From NCBI GenBank assembly GCA_963669155.1, contig OZ022576.1:19884490-19948489 (forward strand): a stretch of DNA of 64,000 nt. Direction: 5' to 3'. The position numbers and the translations under genes were made by a program. The notes under the pieces are model-generated. The model saw only the letters and a program-made list of their open reading frames with translations. It made no database searches and was not told the DNA's origin. Source of the stretch: Arbacia lixula. Lineage: Eukaryota; Echinodermata; Echinoidea; Arbacioida; Arbaciidae. Shown here piece by piece: positions 15,001 to 26,847 of the stretch. Numbering within the stretch: the first letter of the stretch is position 1; each line of letters opens with the position of its first letter.

Positions 15001-16684
15001 TGTATCCCCTCAGGAATTCTCTAAACAGGAATTTAGAGAAATTGCCCTTGCAATCAATACTGAAATTTAGTTCATATTTCGTTTTTGGACTATCACTAGT
15101 TATCACTAGACCTTGTTTGTACCTTCAGAGAGTGAAGGACTTAACCCTTTTTGTACTGCTTGCATACTGTGGCACCAGTGATGCATGATACTCCTGAAGA
15201 TATATAAATGAAGATTGCAGATGATTCATCACATATCACATTGCTTCCTTCAGACACGGATGAAGGACTGATTGGCGCCACCATCACCTTCCCGCTGGAG
15301 AGTGCTGGGATATCATCTAAAATGGAGTGCCTTGATTGGACGACAGCTCAGGTCCAGGACTGGCTGTCCGAGAATGAACTCGAGCAGTAAGTATTCAGTA
15401 TACCCTTTGACTTTATTGAAATTTCACTGGGTAGCTCTGTTATTCAGGGTGACTTTCCTCCTGTAAGACATTGTTGAACCCTTTGACTCTATTGAAAGTT
15501 CACTGTGTAGCTGTGTTATTAAGGATGACTTTCCTCTTTTAAGACATTGTTTAACCCTTTGACTCTATTGAAAGTTCACTGTGTAGCTGTGTTATTAAGG
15601 ATGACTTTCCTCTTTTAAGACATTGTTTAACCCTTTGACTCTATTGAAAGTTCGCTGTGTAGCTCTGTTATTCAGGGTGACTTTCCTCCTGTAAGACATT
15701 GTTTAACCCTTTGACTCTATTGAAAGTTCACTGTGTAGCTCTGTTATTAAGGATGACTTTCCTCTTGTAAGACATTTTTGAACCCTTTGACTCCATTGAT
15801 AGTACACCGTTTAGCTTTGTTATTCAGGGTGACTTTCCTCTTTTAAGACATGTTGAACCCTTTGACTCTATTGAAAACTGTTTAGCTCTGTTATTCAGGG
15901 TGACTTTCCTCTTGTAAGACATTGTTTAACTATTTGACTCTATTGAAAGTTCATTTGACTGTTAACTTCATTGATATTTTGACCTTCCCTCATTGTATAA
16001 CCCTTTGACTTCTTTTCCCATTTTTCCCCTTTTCACCATGTTACATAAGCTTTATTGTTCAAGATGACTTTCTTCACATGTGACATTATTTAGCCATTTG
16101 AGTCTATTGATAGTAAGATATTTCATTGAGCTCACATTGCTCACTCTGTTATTGTGGATGACTGTTGTATTTTATATAACTCAACAAAAGTCGTGAAATA
16201 TTTGACATATTTTCCCCTAAACTTTGTACAATGATAGTATTTGACTGGTCTCTCTCAATCAAGGTAAATGTTATAGCCTAATGGTAAGTTTTCCTCAGGA
16301 TGGGACAATGAAATGGGAGATTATATGGCAATACTTTAGTGTCTAGCAGGAGGGCAGAGGTATACCAGTCAACTGTGACCAGTCATATTACCTTTTTGCA
16401 TTGACCAGAACATTTTATGAGTGTGAACTTTTCTGTAATAAAACAGTCTAGCCTTAGGGATTATGCCAAACCTCGCAAGCCTGAATGTTGTCTTTTGCAT
16501 TGTTCCCTGCAGTCTGAGACCGGTGATGGCGGAGTACAATGGTAGACTTCTTATTCAGCTCCACAAGATGCGGGAGGATGCACCGGACTTCTTCTACCGG
16601 AGCATCAAGGAGGATTTCAAGCTCTTGAGACTTGTTGATGTGCTCAGGTTCACTGAGGTATTAGACACTCTCATCAAAGACTGA
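17..16684 (+). CDS. ARM-TIR-SAM domain protein (SARM1-related TIR protein), ten exons
   Basis: Exons: 17-749 (could begin upstream), 6160-6371, 10551-10761, 12076-12209, 12692-12962, 13418-13527, 14037-14178, 14668-14871, 15254-15386 and 16513-16684. All phases agree and give 773 residues from the ATG at 17; a second ATG lies at 65. Residues about 20-175 are low-complexity Ser/Pro/Thr, followed by a charged helix. Residues about 180-515 are armadillo-like helical repeats, including the ILHNLAKAPGN and AVWNLAFSDD segments. A TIR domain (about 530-650) starts with HIMISYQW and continues through KIWVDVD to RIIPVM. E605 after NCRT sits where SARM1 and plant TIRs have the catalytic glutamate. A SAM-like domain (about 698-773) starts CLDWTTAQVQDWL. 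SARM1 is ARM-SAM-SAM-TIR, so the order here differs. NAD hydrolysis or adaptor signalling is inferred from the family. The domain calls are firm; the 5' end is uncertain because the window opens with gcag, which could be an acceptor. Confidence 0.85.
80..545 (+). repeat. Low-complexity coding tract, Ser/Pro/Thr-rich
   Basis: The first exon carries a C-rich run of CCT, TCC and CCC codons encoding repeated SPPPPSS-like units. It looks like a disordered N-terminal extension. It has no stop in the coding frame, and the predicted helix that follows is in the same frame, which supports its being translated. Confidence 0.7.
750..6159 (+). other. Intron 1 of the ARM-TIR-SAM gene
   Basis: Donor GTACAG at 750 and acceptor TATCTTCAG ending at 6159. 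The 5.4-kb intron is AT-rich and holds no convincing coding exon. Its one clear structure is the TTAA-flanked foldback element at 4777-5404. Confidence 0.75.
4777..5404. mobile_element. Foldback MITE with TTAA target duplication
   Basis: The two arms, about 260 bp each, are near-perfect inverted copies joined by a loop near 5040-5145. The left end reads AGGGCCCCTGTCATC; the complement of the right end reads AGGTCCCCTGTCATC. TTAA lies directly outside both ends (4773-4776 and 5405-5408). TTAA targets are typical of piggyBac and Kolobok elements; no transposase is present, so this is non-autonomous. Confidence 0.85.
6372..10550 (+). other. Intron 2 of the ARM-TIR-SAM gene
   Basis: Donor GTAGGA at 6372 and acceptor GTTCGGACAG ending at 10550, phase 0. 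It contains the MITE at 7335-7669, two related segments near 8340-8450 and 10085-10200 sharing TTTGGTTACTGCAGTTCCATG, and a poly-C/poly-A run at 9180-9212. No coding exon was seen. Confidence 0.7.
7335..7669. mobile_element. MITE, GCGTCTTCATTAGC family, copy 1
   Basis: Inverted ends are GGGGCGTCTTCATTAGC on the left and GCTAATGAAGACGCACC on the right. Further copies of the inner motif and of AATAGCGAGCT-like blocks lie inside. A second, longer member lies at about 19545-19996. It is in intron 2 of the ARM-TIR-SAM gene and has no coding capacity. Confidence 0.75.
10965..11162. repeat. Long palindromic hairpin
   Basis: A nearly perfect palindrome centred near 11060: GGTTAAGTGGAGGGCGTGCGG at 11022-11042 is mirrored at 11083-11103. 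The symmetry extends outward through GGAATCTAT and CATGAAATATTTG blocks. It lies in intron 3. It is probably a small foldback element. Confidence 0.75.
11485..11578 (+). repeat. Short tandem repeat with TGACGTCAC units
   Basis: Two adjacent direct copies of a roughly 37-bp unit contain TGACGTCACGAAATAGTACTT and TTCCCTCTG. A partial inverted match lies just upstream near 11484. The TGACGTCA core also matches a CRE/ATF site, but nothing else supports regulation here. Confidence 0.5.
13567..13735 (+). repeat. GGTCAACCT tandem repeats with a copied exon end
   Basis: In intron 6, repeats of about 11 bp built on GGTCAACCTNTGG surround a 19-bp exact copy (13642-13660) of the last 19 bases of the preceding exon (13509-13527). 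The copy is followed by ATATT rather than the GTAAG donor. Confidence 0.65.
14179..14667 (+). other. GC-AG intron inside the TIR coding region
   Basis: The upstream exon ends AACAG and is followed by GCAAGT. This is the preferred form of a GC donor, and no GT nearby keeps the frame. The acceptor is CCTATAG at 14661-14667. The join is phase 1 and splits the codon of E605, the putative catalytic glutamate. Confidence 0.8.
15403..15960 (+). repeat. 76-bp tandem satellite, array 1
   Basis: CCCTTTGACT recurs at 15403, 15479, 15555, 15631, 15707, 15783 and 15858, a period of 76 bp, giving seven to eight units. Each unit also holds a TTATTCAGGGTGACTTTCC-like segment and often TTGTAAGACATT. It fills the start of the last intron of the ARM-TIR-SAM gene. 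The same unit recurs near 55520-55870. Confidence 0.9.
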
Positions 16685-17802
16685 ATATTTCTTCTATAGT
16701 AGCATAGTGTCAAGGAAGACTTTGGGATGTTGAGCTCGGTGATGGGCTCATGTTCACAGAAGATCATAACAGAAGCCTTCCAAGACTTCTACTGATATGG
16801 CATGATGAAATTCGTCTCTGTGCTCAAGTGAAGCAAGGTGACACACTTAGCAAAGATTGAAGCCGGAGACCGATTTGTATTAAACTCTTGCTATTTTGTT
16901 CCAATAATTCCTCAAAGGGAACTGTGTACTATTTGGTATAAATAATTTTGATAAGAGAAGAAAGGATTGAACTTTCTTGTTGTTTATTGAGTGTGTTTAT
17001 CAGATGGTGTTTCTCAGTGAAATTAAGTGACACTGTCAAGTGAGTTTAGTGTGTGGACACTGTAGGAGATTTATACCAACGTGTCTTTGCCAAAGATTCA
17101 ATAACTTACTTTCATGATGTATAATTTTCTGTTTTTGTGTTACAAACGTGCACCTTGCTTTTCTAACGGTGAAACTTGTGAGATATACACAAGCAAGGGG
17201 TGTGTTTTTGTCAGATGTTTTTTGTTTTGGTATTGTCAGCGGGAATTTATCAGTCTGTAATACATATCTGATCTACTCAACAGTATTTCCAGCTTTTCTG
17301 GCCAGTTTATTTTGCTGTGCAATATGTGTAATGGCTGCTTTCTTTGCAAATAGAGGACAAATCCTATGAGAAATTGAAAGTATAATATATTATTTATCAA
17401 ATTTGTTTGCAGGCATGTGATGTCCAGTAAATCATTTTTTTTCAATGTATGCTTTGTTTTTAAATATGTTTTATCCAATGTCAGGCCTTGTGTGTCACTT
17501 GTTCATTTGCTAGCCAGATATTGTGCTACCTAGTGAAGTGTAGTGAATAACTCATTTGAAAAAAAAGAAGGTAAAAGCACTTTTTTTGTCTTAGTAATCA
17601 TGGGACTGAGGCAGTGATCTTCAAATTTAGATTGGTCATTCTAGAAATCAAAACGTATTATCATTTATCTTCTACTTATGAGAGATACTCAATGGGTGGA
17701 AATGAAGGATACCATACCGGTATGCTCATGTGATATCATTATGTACATTAGAATGAAATGCATAGCTTAAACAGTATTTTCCATAGTATGAATTGTGCTC
17801 AA

Positions 17803-17808
17803 AATAAA
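17803..17808 (+). terminator. Candidate polyadenylation signal
   Basis: AATAAA about 1.1 kb after the ARM-TIR-SAM stop codon. Alternatives are AATAAA at 18296-18301 and 20624-20629. The sequence alone does not show which is used. Confidence 0.3.
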
Positions 17809-18564
17809 CATTGGTTCCACAAGCAGGAGCATATCTTGTGAAATAGTCCTTGTTATTAATAGCATTTTAGCTGACAAGATTTGATCAGTTAGATTTAGAA
17901 TACCAATTTTACAAACGTTTTGATATTAATGACACAGAAGGCTGAATTAGATTTAGAGCCTAGTTTAAATATTTTGCCACAATGTATGGGCGTGAAATCA
18001 TAACATATGCCTTATTTCGTTTGGGTGCAATTTAGTGCAACTAAGTTTAGTTTTGGGAAGTTGCTTTCATGTGCAAATTGATGTGGCCTATGCAGTGTTT
18101 ATTGTAGTGCAATTGTAGAGGATTGTTTTTTTGTGTGTGTAGAATTGTTCAGAAATAATGAGAGAGTATACATAGAAGGAATAATGTTACTGGTGCTAGA
18201 GCAAGGGAAGATGCAAATCATATGTTTTTCTTTTTGGTTGTTGCTTAAAGGTAAGGGGTAGAAATGGTGATGATTACTGGCTGTAATGATGGCAGAATAA
18301 AATAGTTCTGCTGTCATTACTGGGGCCAACTCTTGTTTCATTCAACAATTCAATAACTTTAAGATGACTCCTTCATAGTATCTTGAAATCAAACAAGAAT
18401 GGGAGACATTTACAAGGCAAACCAATCCTGTTGCTATGGATTTCTGATCCCATATTCTGTTAATACCACTACTCCCCCTCACCTTCAGTTCATACATTGA
18501 TGTCATACCCTTCTGCATGTCTTGTTATTAGCTCCATATATTGGTTTTATTACTGAAATCTAGT

Positions 18565-18818
18565 CTGCCCCACTCTGACAAAAGGAAGCAAGTGACAAAT
18601 CACTTAAATCTGGGTTATTGGTACTCTTCGATTGTACCTAGCATTCCATACCTATGGCCAAAATCTGGACAAGAAATATTCATCTTGCTGCAAGATATTC
18701 AATCTAACATGATGTGATGTTGCACTGATGATGCCAATGCAAGTGACAGACACGTTTTGCTCATTTACAAAAAAAAAGTATCTTTTCTTAGTTGCTTCTT
18801 TTTGTCAGAGTAGGGCAG
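18565..18818. mobile_element. MITE, CTGCCC...GACAAAAGGAAGCAA family, copy 1
   Basis: The left end CTGCCCCACTCTGACAAAAG is the inverted match of the right end TTTTTGTCAGAGTAGGGCAG. The interior shares AAGTGACAAATCACT, GGTTATTGGTACTCTT and TTCAATCTAACATGATGTG with an inverted copy at about 40846-41036. Confidence 0.75.
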
Positions 18819-19544
18819 TAGTGATTACAATCATTCTAGCGGTTAAATCTATATTTTTTTTGCTGCACCTTGGGTGTTTACCATTAAGTTTGTATATTTG
18901 CAGTGTATATTTCAACTAAAAGCATGGAAGTCTGACTTTAAGGGTTAAATGTTCAATCCACAGAGATTTATTTTTTCTACTTTTGTATAAAATACCAATG
19001 TACATATACAAGATTCATATGTTTGTTGAGACAGTTATTAGAGAGTATACAGAGTATTAGAGTGTCAGTGCAATTGTATAGCTTTAGTGGCAATAGTTTG
19101 TGAGAGTCAGGGTATGGTGGCATTGTGGGGATGGTGGGGGGGGGGGGGGCAGGGCAATCAGGTGTATTCTCACATGGCATGATGTTTCACTTGGCATTAC
19201 TACCTATATTTAGACTTCATATAAGTATAAGGATGATCAAAGAAAAAATCATGAAGATTGTTAAGGATATATGATTTCATAATAAAACGCGTATAGCCAT
19301 CATTACCTACACCAAGTTTCTTTGTAGCATTATGATATGTTAGATGGTTGATACAATGCAGTATGTTCAAGAATTGTGCAATGATACAGAGATATCCTGG
19401 GGATATGCTATGCAAAAGAGAACTCCATGTGTGGCACATCTCCTAGTCTTGAACTGTTGATGTGCCATGGAAGCATGTTGGCCTAAGTAATATACATAAA
19501 TCCCATCCAGCTGCATTCTGGTTGGCACACGGAGGGGTATCATG

Positions 19545-19996
19545 AGGGGTGTCGTCATTAGACCAATGTGAGCGAAATAGCGAGCTTGTTCTGATCAGGT
19601 TAGCTGGCCAGATCACGAAATAGCTTGCTATTTGCGTCTTCATTAGCCAGATCAGGCAAAATAGCTCGCTATTTGGTCGAGAAAATTTCCCAAGAAATCT
19701 TGGGCTACATGGAGCTAGCTCGGAGCGTCTTCATTAGCCTGAAAATTTCTTGATCCCGGCATGCATCAGCGCCCAAGAGGCATTGTTTATGTAATAGGTT
19801 TCTATATGTGCGTGAATGCGAGCTCACAACCGAAGCCATGCGGTCATGGCCTATTCCCGTCGCACACTGCTGAATGTGCGAAGCTCACGTATCCTGAGTT
19901 TCAAGCTAATGAAGACGCGATTGCAACTTCAGGCTAATTCCCCGGATCAGCAAAACAGCTCGCTATTTTGTCTGATCGGGCTAATGAAGACGCACC
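19545..19996. mobile_element. MITE, GCGTCTTCATTAGC family, copy 2
   Basis: It shares ends and long internal stretches with the element at 7335-7669, including AATTTCCCAAGAAATCTTG and GCGATTGCAACTTCAGGCTA. It has about 120 bp of extra central sequence, so one is a deletion derivative of the other or both derive from a longer parent. Confidence 0.75.
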
Positions 19997-22920
19997 TATG
20001 GTGGTACCACACCCAATCCTATATGTCTCTCTGGTATGTGTGTATGTAGAAGTGTTGTAATCTTGTGTTATTATATCAACCAACCCCTACTTAATGAAAG
20101 TGTTTTGTTACTATATAAATCAATTGCATGCTGAATTTACCTGGTACAAAAAAGCACATTTTTGATACCATAAGATCCCAAAAGTTACTGATACGTTACA
20201 TATTTATGTATTTCACCTTCAAAAAGCACTTGAAATTCTTCATAGGGGTACAAGCATTGTATGAAAGATTTGAATAAAATCTTTGTTTGTTGATGTGTGT
20301 CTGGAAGGTGCAAATGGGGATTGAGACCTGGCATGCCAATACTAGGGTTACGTGAACATTTTGTGACACTTTTTAAATTTTTTTTAAACATATTTGTACT
20401 TGAACTATAATGACTATACTGACAGACTCAGCATGAGTAGTTTGTTATTTGATATCTGTAATCTGTAGCCAGGTTGGTATCATTGAACAGGTACTTGTAT
20501 TGCATCTTTCTCTGGTTTGATTAAACTTTCCTGTCCAATTTACAATAAGTTTAAGTATTTTGGAGGAGCACCTTATCTTTCACTCTCCATCAATCATTCC
20601 TATGTATTTGATGAATGAAGTTCAATAAATATAATCCTCTTGCTTGTTAATTACATATTTGTAGGATGGTGATTTTGTAAAAATTGGAAAATACCTCGCA
20701 GATTTATCAGATTGTGCATGTAAAGAAATGATTGATTTTAAAAAAAAATAGGATCACTTGCTCATTAAGCTGACAAGCCCCAATCTAGTTGGCCCATACA
20801 ATTTCAGCTGCAACTGTTTTGTTTTTTTTTCATTGCCATAGCTCACAATTCACTAACAGGAATTACCCTGTACCTAAAACCCGCAGGCAAATCATATATG
20901 CATTGTGTAAGCCCTGGTCTATTGGTCAAAATTTCCCTCAAACTTTCTACTTGTTCTTCAATGGTTTCTCTGCATAAACATCATTGGTTAGGTTAGTGCT
21001 TTCCATGGAGTGTACTAATTAATGATATTTAGAAAAAAGTAAAACTTTTGGAAACAACCATGTACTTGTATTCTTTCAGGATAATTGGCCCACTTACAGG
21101 GTGAAGAAAGGATAAGCAAAAGTGAAATGAAGAGAGATAATTTTTAACACATGGTGTTAACAAAAGTTTTACTATTGTCTAAATATTATTTGTTAGTGCT
21201 TAGAATATGTTTCAAAAGTGCAAACATGGCAAAGCATGATCGTTTCATTTGTATGTGTTTTCTCTTAAAAATGTGCATGTTTATGTATATGGTATAAAGT
21301 TAGAGAGTTGGAAATTGTGCAGTAGCGATACATTTTGCAGCTTACTCTGAGTGTGTTTCCCTGAAGGTTTGAGGCTTCACAACTACCACAGTATATTCCT
21401 TAGAAGGGAAGTCCTAATTTCAAATGGATTTGTATTAACAGCATTTAACCAATTTAGAAGATATTGATTTGAAAGTTTTGTTGTGGTTTCATTTGCAGCT
21501 TTTGCTATGTTATTAAAATGTGCAATACACGCAGATATAGTATCTTGCAATGTTAATGCATGTATGAGACAAGTTTGAAGTACAGAGGTTTATCACACCA
21601 TAGAACTTAATTCTGTGTATTCAACAAAAATAGACTGAACTGTCATATCTAGGTCTTATCAGTTGACTATGAAGAAGACGATTCACTCTTTTTAATGTTG
21701 TGGTTAAAGGCAGTTGTAGTGAATCATGAGAGATCACAGAAAACCCCAGAATGGAGGCAAAAAAGACATTGTCATGCATCATTAAAAAATGACCTCCTGT
21801 GGAAAATCAAGCTAACTTGAAGCTAAAGCCCAGCCTGTCTGCTTTTGTGTGATGCTATGTACTGTTTATTCATGTCATTTGTGTGCATCAGAGCACGACA
21901 GACTCAGAGCATTTCAGCCAATGAAGAAGATCAAATTGTTATACCTGGTTTGTTGATTTTCCCAAACAGCCCAAAATGTGAAGATTTCATGAAGTCTGTA
22001 GGCACACATTCATTGTGACACTGTCTCAAAACGTGTCTGCAAGACTAGACTAGAGGCTGGCTGTCCCATTGGCAAGCCTTTGCAAACTATTCAGAGCTAG
22101 TCTTTGCCCACAGACTAATTGACAAGGGTTTGTGCTTTAAAATTCATATCCGATTGGTTTGTAAATGATTTAGCGCATTGTGTTGCCAATTCATTATGTC
22201 ATTAGCATATTCTGACAAAAAGCACCAAGATAAAGAAACAGTTCAATCTGTGGAAAATTACATGTATTTTATTGCCCAATCTGGTACATGATCAGTATTC
22301 ATTTCACATATTGTATTTCACAGCTGCTATTACAAATATTTAGAAAATTAGAAAATAACAGTATTTGAGAATACTGGGTAAACTATACATTTTATAATTT
22401 GAAATTCATATTTAATGTACAAGCTGAAGAAATCTGATAGGAAAAGGAAAATTGAACTCTTCTATACTACTTAAACTTTAAGTTAATTTTTAACCATTTG
22501 AATATGATTTCTGTGAGAATAATTCAAACAAAACATGTACATGTACCACAAAATATTGGTATCTTCTCTGTTAATTCCCAAATATTTCAACATACATGTA
22601 TCGCTATATGTCATTCATGATATGGCAGGCTTCTGCGTATCAAGTTTGGTAGGTAATGATTATCTTGGTAAAAATACAGAAGTATGTAGTAATAATTATT
22701 TAGACATGCATTGAAGTATAAAATGTGTATCAATATAAGAATACTCCTGATGTATAGAGCATGAGGTATATAAAATAAAAGAGGAAGACCACACAAATTA
22801 TTTGGTTGTTGTTTCATCGCATGATTTTAGATATATTATAATACTGCATATACAGATTAAATTGTGGTTATATGTAATACTGGGTTGTATTCTTGGTCAC
22901 AAAATCTGCGTGTAAAGTAA

Positions 22921-23311
22921 GGCCCCCGTCACACTTATTCGGAATCAGCAGGAATCAAGCAGAATCAGCCGGAATGAAAATTCTTGCACATTCCGGGTTT
23001 ATTGGCTCTCGAATACAGCTCAATTGTAGTTGGAACACAGTAGGAATACTTAGAATGCAGTTAGAATGCAGTCAGAATATTTGGAAAACAGTCGGAGTGC
23101 TGTTGGACTGCACTTCGAATGCTGTCCGATATTTTTCCAGTTTGAATGCACCTGTAAAGTTTTAAGCATGAGCAAAACATTCGGGCCGGACACAAGAATG
23201 TACCCCAATAATCGGAATGCACTCAGAATGCACTTCGAACATCCAGGAATGTGCCAAGAATTTTCATTTCGACGGCATTCCGGCTTATTCCCCCTCTAGT
23301 GTGACTAGGGT
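22921..23311. mobile_element. MITE-like element with CCCCCGTCACACT ends
   Basis: The left end GGCCCCCGTCACACTTATTC and the right end GAATGCC...AGTGTGACTAGGG are imperfect inverted repeats. The interior is built of degenerate short repeats on GGAATGCAGT / CAGAATGCACTT. No coding capacity. Confidence 0.6.
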
Positions 23312-24585
23312 ATAAGGTACTGGTGTAACAATTCTTCCTGTCTTTCAATGTTTTTCAAAACTGATCCTAGTCCTACAATAAGCTCTTAGCATTTACATGT
23401 ATGCGTATGACATACTTCACCAAGCTCCGTGGTTTAAAAGAAAAAAAAAAGAAAAAGAAGGAAGCTATGCTTGTATTTCTTTTTTACAAACAACTATACA
23501 AGTAATGTATGCTACAACTTAACATGGCATTTGAAAATTAAGACCTGCTTAATTATTATGTATTTCTTTTCAGTACAATAAATAGCAAGGCACATACATG
23601 TACACATGACAAAACATTTGATTTTTCAATGACAAAGATATGCTTTTTGAAAAAATGTAAAACCATTTTAAATGTTGCTACGAACAAAAACACATTTTAT
23701 ATTTTTGGTCACTGCAAACTTGTCGAAAACAAAACCGCCCAAGGCATGCACAGGATGAAGTGCATGTACATCACACACCAGCACATTACATGTATATCCA
23801 AAAACCACCTTAATATCCTACATGAAAATGTATTTTGCTGTAATATACTCTTTGTTTGCCAGGTGGGCATTTTGTCACCAATAGTACACACAAATCTCAT
23901 GAAGCAGTATTTGGAAGGATTAAAACCGTTACCACAATACAGCCTGGTACATAAGAACACATAGTGGGCTCTGTAGTTATAGGCAGCCAATATCACAACT
24001 TTAAATTGCCCCCCCCCCCCCCACCCCGTCTGCCCCTTTAATCCTCCATTGGCCATTTGATCAACAAGACCACCTCCCAAACATTGTTTTCTGTGCTCTC
24101 CACTGGATCAAATGCACTTGAGACTGCCTAACATTGATAACCATCAGGAACTCTTTGTCTATAAAACTGTGAGCACTACATTTTTGTCTACAAAATGATA
24201 CCTTGTAAGTACATACCTGGTATAATACCCAGTACAATGTTTGCATTTCGATTTCAATAAACAAATCCACTTTCAAATTTACTGTGGCTTGTTTCTTTAC
24301 AGGTTTTGAGAGAAAAAGTATGATTCTATCACAGTTCCATGCTCTTTCTTCTTAAAAAGAACTTATACAAGGCATATTTAACTTGTTTTTTTTGTTTCAG
24401 TCTTACAATATAAAAATGTACATACACACATGTACACACACACTAGGGTACACTGAAGTATCCTCATTCATTCCAAGATGAATATATATGTATGTTGCAT
24501 AATTGCTTACTATACAGACGGCACAGTTGATTCCTGAAAATGTTCTTAAAGGTTTGCTTGCATCTGTTTCCCACTGCCGCTATCA

Positions 24586-26209
24586 TCAGTGTGTGGGAGA
24601 CCTGATGTCAACACCAAAGGGAGAAGGCATCTGGCGCAACCAGGGGCTGTTCCTCCGGTATCCAAAGTTTCCATGGTAACCGAAGATGGGTTTAACATCT
24701 TGCAGGAACTGTCCATGTCCGTTTATTTGATCTTTGCTGTGTCCAGCTGTAAATTGATAGGAACAAATGGAACCAAAGCTTGATTAGAATAACAACAAAG
24801 TAAATGAAGTTGCCACACAATGTCTACTTCGAATAGAGTACATCACATCAATGTGCAATGTTTGGTTTTCCTCCAAAATTTGAGTGATCTTGAGACTCAA
24901 TTTCTACACTTCCTTCTTTTTTATATTCTTTTTCACCATCCTCACTATCATTAGTGTTGAGTATCACTGAGAGACCCATGAATACAATATGCATAAAATA
25001 AGCAGGCATTCTTGAAATAATGCCAACTTAAAACATTGACCAAGGAAAGAAGAGTGATAGAAGGTTGTGAATTTTGTGATATATACATTGTTTAATGTTA
25101 TTATGTGTTTATAATCAAAGCAAAGATGTATGTGTGGGAGCTCCAAACAAAAAAGGATTGTTTACAGCACACCAAATATGTTTCTCTCAATCACAAAATG
25201 GGTATATTTGGTACATATTGCACTCCATTAATACTATGTACACACAGGTTTTGTCCATGTTTTCTTCTTGCTGAAAATACAAGCCTTCGATTCCAATGTG
25301 CACTCTTCCACAACCACGTCATCATCATCATGATCATCATCATCTCCTTAACAAGGAGCACGCATCTTGCAGGAGAAACTCTTACCTTTGGCAGCACCTG
25401 GTGCTTGGTTGCGTGCGTGGAGGTACTTATACCCCGCCCCAGACTCAATGAATCGGTCAATGACCGGCCCATCGATCGACGTGCCACCCTTATCCTGAAA
25501 CAAAAGATACACGTACAAGAGATCATATTAAAACAATTTCTAACAATTTGCTTGTTCATCCAGGGAGGCAATCTAACTTGAGATCCGTTCAACCATGTTT
25601 TCACAATATGCAGTTTGGCAGTTGGTGTCATACGGCTGCAAAAGCAGACAGGTAATCTGATGTCATGAGGAATGCATGGTTGACCTGACTCAAATAGAAT
25701 GCTACCCCCATTTACAATGTACTAATATAGCAGTAAGATGATGTACAAAAACAACATAAAATTTTTCATTGAAATATTGAGGCATGTATCCGAACTCGCA
25801 TTTCTGCAAGTGAAATATTCGCAACTCCTATGATCTGTCTGTGATGAAGTGTGTGCTTTACAGTCGCTTAGCCTTAGCATCAAACGAGTCAATTTGAACA
25901 ACATAATTTTGCTAATTAATGCAGGACTGGACAATCTGATATTACCTGTCCAGTTTTCCTAAGCGTGGTTGGGACTTGTTCTCTGGTGAAATACACTTTG
26001 ACATGCTTGTCCTTCTGCGAGTTGTAGCCCGGGATCGCTGGGCCAAGTTTGGGCTGGGCCATTGAATAGTCCTTAGCTATGCAGTCTACGGCAATACAAT
26101 CCAGCAAGAAATTCTTCTCCAGCGCTTCCAACTCCTCGACCGACGGCGTCGGGGGCCCACGGGGAGTCTTTTTCGCCTTCCTTGGTGAAGTTGCACCGCT
26201 GTCCGGCAT
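24586..26209 (-). CDS. C17orf98: C17orf98-family protein, complete three-exon gene
   Basis: Exons on the minus strand: 26209-25946, 25494-25386 and 24746-24586. Phases agree, donors are GTAATA and GTAAGA, and the acceptors are TTTCAG and TTTACAG. The product is 177 residues, close to the short human C17orf98. Matches in family order are FLLDCIAVD near residue 34, PKLGPAIPGYNSQKDKH near 53-69, TTLRKTGQ then DKGGTSIDG across the first intron, YKYLHARNQ, and the diagnostic FGYHGNFGYRRNSPWLRQ near the C-terminus. Residues 1-25 are a basic, proline-rich extension. The human protein is known to me as testis-enriched; a ciliary or sperm microtubule role is inference. There is no signal peptide or membrane segment. 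The start is the ATG before PDSGATSPRK. No clear AATAAA follows; ATTAAA is possible near 24040. Confidence 0.82.
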
Positions 26210-26847
26210 GTTTGCTTATTTCTGTCTTCACTTGCAACTTAAAACTACTAAAATCTAGTTAATTGTAGCAAAGGTATCTGTTTATATCTATTTCGCGATG
26301 AAGAGTTCGTGTTCGAGGTTGCTCGTGGTCGCTGGTCGATGTGTATTTACTACCGCTGCACGCGTAAACAGTGTCGGCTGCCAAGCTGCTTTCTAAGCCA
26401 CCTGTGTGTTGTTGCGTGGCAACAAGTAATTGATTGGTTTCTGTACCCCTTGCAAGCCATCCTTCCGCGAAGTGAGTCATACACCAGTGCACAATTGGGT
26501 TTAGTATAGCGCCATCTGCGTCCACGACCTGAAGGTCTTTCTCGAAACGATAGACGCATGGACCCTACCATGATAAAAGTAATGAAACCCGTCTTTCTTT
26601 ATTTTTTCTCTTATTTTTTGTATTTAGCGCAGTCCCTCCGTTTCTTTATACTTTTCACCTCTCCCTTCCTTCTAGTACGTTTCTTTGATATATGCATATT
26701 TCTTGTTTTGGTTTTAATTAAGTTCTTTCAATAAATGATAACAGGGTTATGTTATTTTTTCCTTTGCTATAATTCATGATATAGTTTCAACCATTTTGTT
26801 TTAATTTCATTCAATTGTTCATCAAATATATTTTAATGTCAGGTTAC

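Larger units (their letters stand above)
16685..24585 (+). other. 3' UTR and intergenic DNA
   Basis: AT-rich with no convincing coding exon on either strand. The ARM-TIR-SAM 3' UTR probably ends within the first few kilobases. The rest holds MITEs at 18565-18818, 19545-19996 and 22921-23311, and homopolymer runs at 19138-19150 (G) and 24009-24022 (C). The last part should be the 3' flank of the minus-strand C17orf98-like gene. Confidence 0.6.

Noticed and set aside
25105..25631. Frames of about 150 codons on both strands over the second exon of the C17orf98-like gene
   Set aside because: The plus-strand frame is antisense to a real exon, and the other minus-strand frame is not the phase that joins the flanking exons.
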